Part shown: in pieces, positions 41,519-49,792 of the stretch | Position numbering within the stretch: the stretch's first letter is position 1 | Layout of the letters: the number at the start of each line of letters is the position of its first letter | Assembly (NCBI GenBank): GCA_913055905.1 | Contig: CAJXLB010000002.1 | Span: 186,001-250,000 of the forward strand | Direction of reading: 5' to 3' | Length of the DNA stretch: 64,000 bases | From: an uncultured Winogradskyella sp. | GTDB taxonomy: Bacteria; Bacteroidota; Bacteroidia; Flavobacteriales; Flavobacteriaceae | Position numbers and translations under genes: made by a program | Notes under the pieces: generated by a model | Databases searched by the model: none | What the model was told of the DNA's origin: nothing | What the model saw: only the letters and a program-made list of their open reading frames with translations

Positions 41519-42004
41519 ATGTTAGTTGATTTTGAAAAATTACCTCTAGAATCTAGAGTGTGGATATACCAGTGCAACCGTTCATTTAGTGATGATGAAA
41601 TCGCAGAGATACAGGCTCAACTAGATGATTTTATAACCTCTTGGACAGCTCACGGTAAGGGATTGGAGTCTGGCTATAAGATTGTATATAAGCGTTTTAT
41701 AGTTATTGCATTAAATGAAAATTTAAACAGCGCGACAGGCTGTTCAATTGATGCCTCGGTTCGTTTTATGCAAGGTCTGGAAGAGAAATACAATGTAGAT
41801 TTGATGGATAAAATGAATGTGTCTTATAAACAAGGCGATTTTATTGCCTACAAACCATTAAAGGATTTTAGAAAAATGGCTCGCGACAAAGCTGTTTCAA
41901 GAAACACCATAGTATTTAATAATCTTGTCACTAATATTGCCGAGTTTAACGAAAACTGGGAAGTTCCTGCCAGTGAAAGTTGGCATAACCGATTTTTAAA
42001 TTAA
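41519..42004 (+). CDS. Conserved Bacteroidota protein of unknown function
   Basis: A 161-residue soluble protein without membrane segments, containing SRVWIYQCNRSFSDDEIAEI, TAHGKGLESGYKIVYKRF and ATGCSIDASVRFMQGLEEKY. Relatives are often labelled ABC transporter ATPase, but no Walker A or signature motif is present, so I reject that name. It stands 36 bases after the PH-domain gene and 47 bases before serB. The function is unknown. Confidence 0.75.
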   Translation: MLVDFEKLPLESRVWIYQCNRSFSDDEIAEIQAQLDDFITSWTAHGKGLESGYKIVYKRFIVIALNENLNSATGCSIDASVRFMQGLEEKYNVDLMDKMNVSYKQGDFIAYKPLKDFRKMARDKAVSRNTIVFNNLVTNIAEFNENWEVPASESWHNRFLN

Positions 42005-42051
42005 GTTGAAACAGGCTGGTATAATCAATATACAGTTATAAACCTCTAAGA

Positions 42052-43272
42052 TTGGGAACAGATATTTTTTTACTTAATATTTCAGGGCAAGACAAACCTG
42101 GACTTACGTCAGGTTTAACAAGTGTATTGGCGCAATATGGTGCTAAAGTTCTTGATATAGGTCAAGCCAATATCCACGATACCCTATCATTAGGAATACT
42201 CTTTGAAATCAAGTCGGGTAAAAAAGCGGCTTCCGTACTTAAGGATTTATTGTTTAAGGCCTACGAACTTGGCATAACGGCTAAATTTACGCCAATTACC
42301 CTGGAAGACTATGAAGATTGGGTAGATCTTCAAGGAAAAGATCGTTACATCATTACTATTTTGGGAGATCGCCTTACAGCAGAGCAAATCTCTGAAGTCA
42401 CCAAAGTAGTCTCAGAAAAGAATCTTAACATTGATTCCATAAAGCGGCTAACAGGCCGACTTTCCTTAACCAAACCTGTGGAGTATCCAAGGGCTTCAAT
42501 TCAATTGTCAATTCGTGGGAAAATAGATAACAAATCGTCTTTTACGGAACGCTTTGTGCAAATCTCTAAGGAACTCGATGTAGATATTGCCTTTCAAGAA
42601 GATAATATCTTTAGAAGAAATAGACGCTTGGTTTGTTTCGATATGGATTCTACCTTAATTCAGACAGAAGTAATTGATGAATTGGCAGAACTAGCTGGCG
42701 TAGGTAAGCAAGTTAAGGAGATTACGGAATTGGCCATGCAAGGCGAAATAGATTTTAATGAAAGCTTTAAAAGACGGATGAAGCTCCTTAAAGGGCTTAG
42801 TGAGGAGGCTTTGCATCAGGTAGCCGTTAACCTACCCATTACAAAAGGAGCACGACGCCTCATAGATACCTTGCATAATTATGGCTTTAAAACCGCGATA
42901 CTTTCAGGAGGGTTTTCCTATTTTGGAAACTATTTAAAAGAAAAACTCGATATCGACTACGTATATGCCAACCAGTTGGAAATTAAGAATGGTGTTTTAA
43001 CGGGTGGTTATCTTGGAGATATTGTCAATGGCGCCAAAAAGGCTGAATATCTTAAGCTTTTGGCAGAAAAGGAAGGTATTGATATTGCCCAAACCATTGC
43101 TGTGGGTGACGGTGCCAATGATTTAGAAATGCTGGACGTTGCTGGCCTCGGAATAGCGTTTCATGCCAAGCCTAAAGTAAAGGATAATGCTCAAAGTTCT
43201 ATCTCAAGTATTGGTTTGGATGGAATTTTATACTTATTGGGCTACCATGATCGTCATATAGATTTATTATAA
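42052..43272 (+). CDS. serB: Phosphoserine phosphatase SerB with N-terminal ACT domains
   Basis: A 406-residue enzyme that makes serine from phosphoserine, the last step of serine synthesis. Residues 1-80 and about 95-180 are two ACT-like sensor domains. The HAD domain begins with FDMDSTLIQTEV (nucleophile Asp197, acid/base Asp199), followed by SGGFSYF and GDGANDLEML. Translation starts at TTG (42052), the only start in frame with the first ACT strand. Serine sensing by the ACT domains is likely from family knowledge. Confidence 0.93.
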   Translation: MGTDIFLLNISGQDKPGLTSGLTSVLAQYGAKVLDIGQANIHDTLSLGILFEIKSGKKAASVLKDLLFKAYELGITAKFTPITLEDYEDWVDLQGKDRYIITILGDRLTAEQISEVTKVVSEKNLNIDSIKRLTGRLSLTKPVEYPRASIQLSIRGKIDNKSSFTERFVQISKELDVDIAFQEDNIFRRNRRLVCFDMDSTLIQTEVIDELAELAGVGKQVKEITELAMQGEIDFNESFKRRMKLLKGLSEEALHQVAVNLPITKGARRLIDTLHNYGFKTAILSGGFSYFGNYLKEKLDIDYVYANQLEIKNGVLTGGYLGDIVNGAKKAEYLKLLAEKEGIDIAQTIAVGDGANDLEMLDVAGLGIAFHAKPKVKDNAQSSISSIGLDGILYLLGYHDRHIDLL

Positions 43273-43396
43273 TATAAATCAAGATTAATTCTTTATTGAT
43301 TTTCAACTAATAAAACATTCTTAAAGGCTTTTTACTTCTTCATAAATATGCTAATTTGGCACAAGATTCGTTAACCTACGTATAAACGATAACTGA

Positions 43397-46357
43397 ATGC
43401 GTTACCTAGCCCTTACCCTCATAGTTTTAATTTTTCAGAGTACTCCAGCTCAAGTCGAAAAAACCAATCCACTTCTTGCAGAGGATGTTGAAGCACAGCA
43501 AAAATGGGTAGATAGTATTTATTCGAGCCTTACACTTGAGGAGCGCATCGGGCAACTATTCATGGTACAAGCCTTTTCAAATAAAGGTGTGGCGCATCAA
43601 AACGAAATTGTAGACTTAGTAAAAAACCATCATATTGGTGGTATTATTTTTTCCAAAGGAGGACCGTACAGACAAGCGAAATTTAATAACGAATTACAAG
43701 CCATTTCCAAAGTAAAACTATTGGTTGGTATGGATGCAGAATGGGGTTTGAGTATGCGGCTTGACTCTACCTATGCCTTTCCATGGAATATGACCTTAGG
43801 TGCTGTAAGCAATAACAAGCTCATTGAAAAGACAGGTCAATATATTGGCGAACATTGTAAAAGGTTAGGAGTGCACTTTAATTTTGCGCCAGTAGTTGAT
43901 ATTAACACCAATCCAAAAAACCCAATAATCGGTAACCGTTCTTTTGGCGAGGATAAAGATAATGTCATAGAAAAGTCACTAGCTTTTATGCGTGGAATGC
44001 AAGGAGCTGGTGTATTGGCTAATGCCAAGCATTTTCCCGGACATGGGGATACTGAAGACGATTCGCACAAGACCCTACCAACGGTATCCTTTACTAAGGA
44101 ACGGATTGATTCTATAGAATTAGCACCCTACAAAACTTTAATTTCCAAAGGGCTGTCCAGTGTTATGGTTGCTCATCTTAACGTGCCTAGTTTAGAGGAG
44201 CGCAGTGGTTTTCCTTCATCATTATCCCAACATATTGTCAGTGATATTTTAAAAGGGGATTTGGGGTTTAATGGACTTATTTTTACGGATGCACTCACGA
44301 TGAAAGGTGCTGCAGACTTTATTGCTCAGGGTTCAAAAAGTACTGGTTCGCCATCCAATACGTCAGCAGGAGGGGAGATTGATGTAATGGCATTCATGGC
44401 AGGAAATGATGTGATGCTAATGTCCGAGAATCCCAAAAAAGGGATAAACGCTTTCGTAAGAGCTTTTGAAAAGGGCATAATTACTGAAGAACGCTTGGCT
44501 CATTCGGTCAAGAAGATTTTAATGGCTAAATACAAGGTTGGTCTTCAGGACTATACGCCAGTTGGTTTAGCAAACCTCAATACCGATTTGAATAGACTTA
44601 AGGACGATATTTTGTATGAAGAACTTATAGAAAATGCAATTACCGTCTTAAAAAATAAAAATGACCTTTTACCCTTGAGAAATTTAGAAACCAAAAATAT
44701 CGCATATGTTTCTCTGGGTGATGATGAAGGCTCTCCGTTTTATAATGAGCTTAAAAAATATACGAAGGTCCATCACATTAAAGCCGATCAATTAGACGGC
44801 TTAATAAGTAAATTACAGAACTATAATACAGTGATAATTGGTTTTCATAAATCAAACGAAAGCCCTTGGAAATCCTATAAATTCAGTAGAAAAGAGCTGG
44901 GTTGGTTGTATGAAATAGCAAGAACAAACACGGTAGTACTCGATGTCTTTGCCAAGCCTTATGCCTTAAACGACGTACTATCTATAGAAAATATTGAAGG
45001 CATTGTAATGAGTTACCAAAACAGTATCATAGCTCAGCAGAAGTCGGCACAGCTTATTTTCGGAGCCATTGGAGCAAAAGGTACGCTCCCAGTAACTGCT
45101 GGAACTTATTTTCCCCAAGGCAGTGGTATCTCTTACACTGCTATTAATACTTTAGGCTATTCCCTGCCAGAACGTGTGGGTATGGATTCCAAGCTACTTT
45201 CAAGAATAGACTCAGTCGCAAAATATGCCGTAGAAAAAGAGATGACGCCTGGATTACAGCTTCTTGTGGCTAGAAAGGGTAAGGTTATTTACAATAAAAA
45301 TTTTGGTTACCATACCTATGAAAAGAAAAACAAAGTAGATTTTGACGATGTTTACGATGTGGCATCGCTTACAAAAATATTAGCGACACTACCTGTCTTA
45401 ATGGAGCTAGAACAGCAAGGTGTACTGTCTTTAAATTCTAAATTAGAATCATTGATATCTTCCTACAGATACAGTAATAAGGGTAAAATAACCCTTAAGG
45501 AAATGCTATCGCATTATGCGCGTCTAAAGCCGTGGATACCATTCTATTTTGCGACCTTAGACTCTGTTAGCAAAAAACCACACCCAAATTATTACAGAAG
45601 GTTGCCAGAGAAAAATTTCAATATCGAGGTTACCAATACATTATTCATGCGTAATGATTATCAAGATTCCATACAAAAGATCATCAAGGAAAGTGACCTT
45701 TTGTCAAGATTGCGCTATCGATACAGTGATTTGCCGTACTATATTTTAAAAAACTATATCGAATCTTATTATGGCAAATCCCTTCAAGACATAACCCAAG
45801 ATCATTTTTATAAATCTTTAGGAGCAAATTACACCACTTACAATCCGCGCGAAAAATTTAGCTTAAGGGATATTGTTCCTACGGAAGAAGATAATTATTA
45901 CCGTTACCAAAAGGTACATGGTTATGTTCATGATATGGGAGCTGCCATGCAAGGCGGAATTGGTGGTCATGCTGGTATTTTTAGTAATGCTAACGATGTG
46001 GCAAAAATTATGCAAATGTACTTGCAGAAAGGCTACTATGGTGGCAGACGCTTTTTAAAACCTGAAACCATAGATAAATTTAATCAATGTTATTATTGCG
46101 AGTCAGACAATAGAAGAGGAGTTGGTTTCGATAAGCCACAGCTTGGAGATGTGGGGCCAACTTGCGGTTGCCTATCTATGACCAGTTTTGGACACTCTGG
46201 TTTTACAGGCACCTATGCATGGGCAGATCCAGAGGAGGAAATCGTTTACGTGTTCCTTGCTAATAGAACCTATCCGGAAGCAGGGCAAAATTTATTGCTT
46301 AAGGAAAATATCAGAACCGAGATACAACGGCTTATTTATGAGGCTATCATAGAGTAG
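43397..46357 (+). CDS. Exported GH3 beta-N-acetylglucosaminidase fused to a serine beta-lactamase-type domain
   Basis: A 986-residue protein with a short signal peptide (MRYLALTLIVLIFQSTPAQ). Residues 40-390 are a NagZ-type GH3 domain: the general acid region KHFPGHGDTEDDSHKTLP with His216 and Asp218, and nucleophile Asp298 in LIFTDALTMKG. Residues about 400-590 are a GH3 C-terminal-like sandwich. Residues about 595-986 are a class C beta-lactamase/transpeptidase-like domain with SLTK (Ser657 and Lys660), RYSDLPYY and HSGFTG. The pairing suggests muropeptide trimming: glycan by one domain, peptide or ester by the other. It is followed by bshA. Confidence 0.92.
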   Translation: MRYLALTLIVLIFQSTPAQVEKTNPLLAEDVEAQQKWVDSIYSSLTLEERIGQLFMVQAFSNKGVAHQNEIVDLVKNHHIGGIIFSKGGPYRQAKFNNELQAISKVKLLVGMDAEWGLSMRLDSTYAFPWNMTLGAVSNNKLIEKTGQYIGEHCKRLGVHFNFAPVVDINTNPKNPIIGNRSFGEDKDNVIEKSLAFMRGMQGAGVLANAKHFPGHGDTEDDSHKTLPTVSFTKERIDSIELAPYKTLISKGLSSVMVAHLNVPSLEERSGFPSSLSQHIVSDILKGDLGFNGLIFTDALTMKGAADFIAQGSKSTGSPSNTSAGGEIDVMAFMAGNDVMLMSENPKKGINAFVRAFEKGIITEERLAHSVKKILMAKYKVGLQDYTPVGLANLNTDLNRLKDDILYEELIENAITVLKNKNDLLPLRNLETKNIAYVSLGDDEGSPFYNELKKYTKVHHIKADQLDGLISKLQNYNTVIIGFHKSNESPWKSYKFSRKELGWLYEIARTNTVVLDVFAKPYALNDVLSIENIEGIVMSYQNSIIAQQKSAQLIFGAIGAKGTLPVTAGTYFPQGSGISYTAINTLGYSLPERVGMDSKLLSRIDSVAKYAVEKEMTPGLQLLVARKGKVIYNKNFGYHTYEKKNKVDFDDVYDVASLTKILATLPVLMELEQQGVLSLNSKLESLISSYRYSNKGKITLKEMLSHYARLKPWIPFYFATLDSVSKKPHPNYYRRLPEKNFNIEVTNTLFMRNDYQDSIQKIIKESDLLSRLRYRYSDLPYYILKNYIESYYGKSLQDITQDHFYKSLGANYTTYNPREKFSLRDIVPTEEDNYYRYQKVHGYVHDMGAAMQGGIGGHAGIFSNANDVAKIMQMYLQKGYYGGRRFLKPETIDKFNQCYYCESDNRRGVGFDKPQLGDVGPTCGCLSMTSFGHSGFTGTYAWADPEEEIVYVFLANRTYPEAGQNLLLKENIRTEIQRLIYEAIIE

Positions 46358-46434
46358 CCAATGAGAATTTTAAGTTAAAATTTACCCGATTAATAATCAT
46401 TTAAATAACTTGGTACACTAATTTGTAGGGCATT

Positions 46435-47571
46435 ATGAAAATAGGCATTGTTTGTTATCCAACTTTTGGCGGAAGTGGTGTGGTTGCTACGGAACTAGGG
46501 CTTGAGCTTTCTAAGCGCGGACACGAAATCCATTTCATTACTTACAGTCAACCCGTTCGTCTTGAGCTCTTAAGTAATAATGTTCACTTTCACGAAGTCC
46601 ATGTTCCAGAATATCCGCTCTTTCATTATCAGCCTTACGAATTGGCACTATCCAGTAAATTGGTAGATATGGTTAAGCTGCACGGTATAGAACTTTTGCA
46701 TGTTCACTATGCCATACCTCATGCTTACGCCGCATACATGGCACAGCAGATGCTGCTTGATGAAGATATTTTGGTTCCTATAGTTACTACGCTCCATGGT
46801 ACAGATATCACCTTGGTGGGAAGCCATCCTTTTTATAAACCTGCGGTAACCTTTAGTATCAACAAATCGGATGCGGTCACTTCCGTTTCAGAAAGTCTTA
46901 GGGCAGATACCATGCGCTTATTTAATATTGAACGACCCATACATGTTGTGCCCAATTTTATTGATTTGGAAAAGCACGTTAACAATTTTACCGATTGCCA
47001 AAGGGCTATGATGGCCGAAGACCATGAACGTATCATTACGCACATCAGTAACTTTAGAGAGGTAAAACGAATTCCAGATGTCATTAAGGTATTTAACGAA
47101 ATACAAAAACAACTACCTGCCAAGCTTATGATGGTAGGAGAGGGACCTGAAAAGGAGGCCGCTGAGTTATTGGTTGATGATTTAGGCTTGACCGATCGTG
47201 TGGTGTTCCTAGGGAATAGTACTGAGATTGACCGTATTCTATGTTTTAGTGATTTGTTTTTATTGCCTTCTGAAACTGAGAGTTTCGGTCTAGCGGCTTT
47301 AGAAGCAATGGCAAGCAGTACGCCAGTAATTTCATCAAATACAGGCGGTTTGCCTGAAGTTAATTTAGATGGCTTTTCTGGGTTTTTAAGCAATGTAGGC
47401 GATGTTGAAGATATGTCTGCAAATGCCGTTAAAATCTTAAAGGACTTAAAAACACTGGAGACCTTTAAGTCCAATGCAAAATCCCAATCTGCAAAATTTG
47501 ATATTCATGCTATAGTTCCTAAGTATGAAGCTATATACGAAGAAACACTAAAAAGCTTTTTTGTGGTTTAA
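46435..47571 (+). CDS. bshA: N-acetyl-alpha-D-glucosaminyl L-malate synthase BshA
   Basis: A 378-residue GT4 enzyme that joins N-acetylglucosamine to L-malate in the first step of bacillithiol synthesis. Characteristic stretches are MKIGIVCYPTFGGSGVVATE at the N-terminus, ITLHGTDITLVG-type acceptor-site residues (TLHGTDITLVGSHP), ISNFREVKRIPDVI and PSETESFGLAALEAMASSTP. The bshB and bshC partners are not in the window. It shows that this organism uses bacillithiol as a low-molecular-weight thiol. It converges on thrC with a 4-base overlap. Confidence 0.93.
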   Translation: MKIGIVCYPTFGGSGVVATELGLELSKRGHEIHFITYSQPVRLELLSNNVHFHEVHVPEYPLFHYQPYELALSSKLVDMVKLHGIELLHVHYAIPHAYAAYMAQQMLLDEDILVPIVTTLHGTDITLVGSHPFYKPAVTFSINKSDAVTSVSESLRADTMRLFNIERPIHVVPNFIDLEKHVNNFTDCQRAMMAEDHERIITHISNFREVKRIPDVIKVFNEIQKQLPAKLMMVGEGPEKEAAELLVDDLGLTDRVVFLGNSTEIDRILCFSDLFLLPSETESFGLAALEAMASSTPVISSNTGGLPEVNLDGFSGFLSNVGDVEDMSANAVKILKDLKTLETFKSNAKSQSAKFDIHAIVPKYEAIYEETLKSFFVV

Positions 47572-48863
47572 CCTTTTAATAGAAAGGATTTTAAATCGTC
47601 GTATGATTTTATAGGTATGCTCTTCTTAGGTTTTTCCATGATGTCCTTAATTTGGTTAGGAATTGTTATTTCCTTACCTATTGTAGTTTCAACCACATCA
47701 AGGAATTTTGTCGGATGGGCAGTTTCTAGGATGACTACATGAGCCTCAGGTTCTTTTTTCAGAAAAGCTTTAGCACCTAAATACCCAACAGCGCCGTGTG
47801 GGTCAGCAATATAGTTATAGTTACGATAGAGTTCCAGAAGTGCTTGTTTCGTCTCTAAATCAGAAAAGCTGTAGGTTGATAAATTAGATTTTAAGTTGTC
47901 ATATGAATTATCATACAATTCCTTAATTCTAATAAAATTACTTGGGTTACCAACGTCCATTGCGTTGCTTATCGTAGCAACCGAAGGTTTAGGATGATAG
48001 GATTTGGTTTCCATATACCTTACAACGGTATCGTTTGAGTTATTTGCGGCAATGAAGTGTTTCACGGGAAGACCTAATTTCTGAGCGACCATTCCAGCGC
48101 AGATATTACCGTAATTACCACTGGGTACACAAAACACCAAATTTTTATAGTTGTTTTTAAGTTCCTTATAGGCGAAAAGATAATACAAGAGTTGAGGAAG
48201 CCATCGTGCTATGTTTATAGAATTGGCAGAGGTTAACTTTATTTGCTTTGATAGCTCGTCGTCTACAAAAGCCCGCTTGACCATATCTTGGCAGTCGTCA
48301 AAAACACCAGCTACCTCTAAAGCCGTTATATTTTGACCAAGCGTCGTTAACTGCTTCTCTTGAATTTTACTCACCTTCCCACTAGGATAAAGAATGACTA
48401 CCTCAACACCTTTTATTCCTAAAAAGCCATTGGCTACGGCACCACCAGTATCTCCTGAAGTGGCTACCAAAACAGTGACCTTTTGGGTATTATCTCGATT
48501 GAAATAACCCAAACAGCGCGCCATAAAACGAGCGCCTACATCTTTAAATGCCAAGGTTGGCCCGTGAAATAGTTCTAAAATGGATAGGTTTTTATTTAAC
48601 TCAACTATAGGAAAATCAAAATTTAAAGTGTCTTCGATGATGTCCTTAAGCTTAGACTCTGGGATTTCATCACCCACAAATTGTTTTAGTGCCTCGTAGG
48701 CTATTTCAATTTTTGATTTATGGTCAATAGAGCTAAAAAAATCAGAAGCTAAAGGTCTTATGTTTTTTGGGAAGTACAAGCCTTTATCTGGAGCCAAACC
48801 ATTAATTACAGCTTGTTCAAAGCTCGTATCTGGAGCAATTCTATTGAGTGAATAATAGGTCAT
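47568..48863 (-). CDS. thrC: Threonine synthase
   Basis: A 431-residue PLP enzyme converting O-phosphohomoserine to threonine. The PLP lysine lies in HGPTLAFKDVGARFM, the phosphate-binding loop is VATSGDTGGAVANGF, and PSGNYGNICAGMVAQ is typical of the longer ThrC type. It is the last gene of thrABC; its ATG shares a base with the thrB stop (TAATG), indicating coupling. Confidence 0.97.
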   Translation of the reverse strand: MTYYSLNRIAPDTSFEQAVINGLAPDKGLYFPKNIRPLASDFFSSIDHKSKIEIAYEALKQFVGDEIPESKLKDIIEDTLNFDFPIVELNKNLSILELFHGPTLAFKDVGARFMARCLGYFNRDNTQKVTVLVATSGDTGGAVANGFLGIKGVEVVILYPSGKVSKIQEKQLTTLGQNITALEVAGVFDDCQDMVKRAFVDDELSKQIKLTSANSINIARWLPQLLYYLFAYKELKNNYKNLVFCVPSGNYGNICAGMVAQKLGLPVKHFIAANNSNDTVVRYMETKSYHPKPSVATISNAMDVGNPSNFIRIKELYDNSYDNLKSNLSTYSFSDLETKQALLELYRNYNYIADPHGAVGYLGAKAFLKKEPEAHVVILETAHPTKFLDVVETTIGKEITIPNQIKDIMEKPKKSIPIKSYDDLKSFLLKG

Positions 48864-49789
48864 TATTTAATTTTAATTCCTTCTGTATTAATTTTTGAAA
48901 CATAGATTTCAAACGGTATGGTTGTGTCACTATAGATTTGGGTCATTACTTCTGCAATGGCTTTGGCCTTATCCTGGCCTTTACATAGTGTGTATATTGA
49001 TGGTCCTGATCCAGAAATCCCACATCCTAGAGCTCCAGAAGCCATAACATTTTCTTTTAATGTGTCAAATTTTGGAATAAGCGCTTTGCGATGTGGCTCG
49101 ATGATAACATCCTTTAAGCTCGATTCAATTAAATCGTAATCTGATGTATGCAATGCATGGACAAAACTCCCCATATTGGCCGTTTGAGTGATACAATTTT
49201 TCAAGCTCGTTTCTCTTGGTAAAATGGCTCTAGCATCTGCTGTTTTTATTTCTATTTGCGGATGAATAATAGCAGCAAATAAATCACTAGGAGTGGGCAA
49301 CTGTAAAACCTGAAGGGGTTGAGTGGATTTGACCAAGGTAAATCCACCAAATAGTGCAGGAGCCAAATTATCAGCATGTTCAGCCTTGCTTGCATAGGCC
49401 TCTCCTTTCATGGCGAAGGAGGTTAATTCTGTTTTGTTTAGAGGATTGCCCAAAAGGTAATTTATACCAAAAACACTTCCTGCTGCACTGGCCGCACTAC
49501 TGCCTATACCACTTCCTGGTTTGATGCGCTTATGTATTTCAATTTCAAAGCCACAGTTTGGTTTAAGATAGTCCATTAGGGCCAAAGCTGATATACCTGC
49601 GACATTTTCGGTCGTTGTAGTAGGCAAATCAAAACCTGTGATTTTGGTAATGGTGATGCCATGTCCTTCCGTTTTTCTAATAATCATGTCATCACCAATA
49701 GTGTCCAAACAAAAGCCAAGGATATCAAAGCCGCAAGATACATTTGCTACGGTCGCTGGCGTAAATAGTTTTACTTCTTTTTGTTCCAT
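48863..49789 (-). CDS. thrB: Homoserine kinase
   Basis: A 308-residue GHMP-family kinase that phosphorylates homoserine. The ATP-binding motif PGSGIGSSAASAAG lies near residues 90-105, and GCGISGSGPSIYTLC is the third GHMP motif. It begins 3 bases after the thrA stop and runs into thrC. Confidence 0.97.
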   Translation of the reverse strand: MEQKEVKLFTPATVANVSCGFDILGFCLDTIGDDMIIRKTEGHGITITKITGFDLPTTTTENVAGISALALMDYLKPNCGFEIEIHKRIKPGSGIGSSAASAAGSVFGINYLLGNPLNKTELTSFAMKGEAYASKAEHADNLAPALFGGFTLVKSTQPLQVLQLPTPSDLFAAIIHPQIEIKTADARAILPRETSLKNCITQTANMGSFVHALHTSDYDLIESSLKDVIIEPHRKALIPKFDTLKENVMASGALGCGISGSGPSIYTLCKGQDKAKAIAEVMTQIYSDTTIPFEIYVSKINTEGIKIK

Positions 49790-49792
49790 GGA

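Noticed and set aside
41519-42004. ABC transporter ATPase label for the 161-residue protein
   Set aside because: No Walker A, Walker B or signature motif is present and the chain is too short.
46368-46384. AT-only inverted repeat after the GH3/beta-lactamase gene as terminator
   Set aside because: The repeat has a one-base centre and only A/T pairs, so it would not form a stable hairpin.
46833-47474. 213-codon open frame on the minus strand inside bshA
   Set aside because: It is a mirror frame of a clearly coding gene, with no recognisable product and no ribosome-binding or promoter sign.
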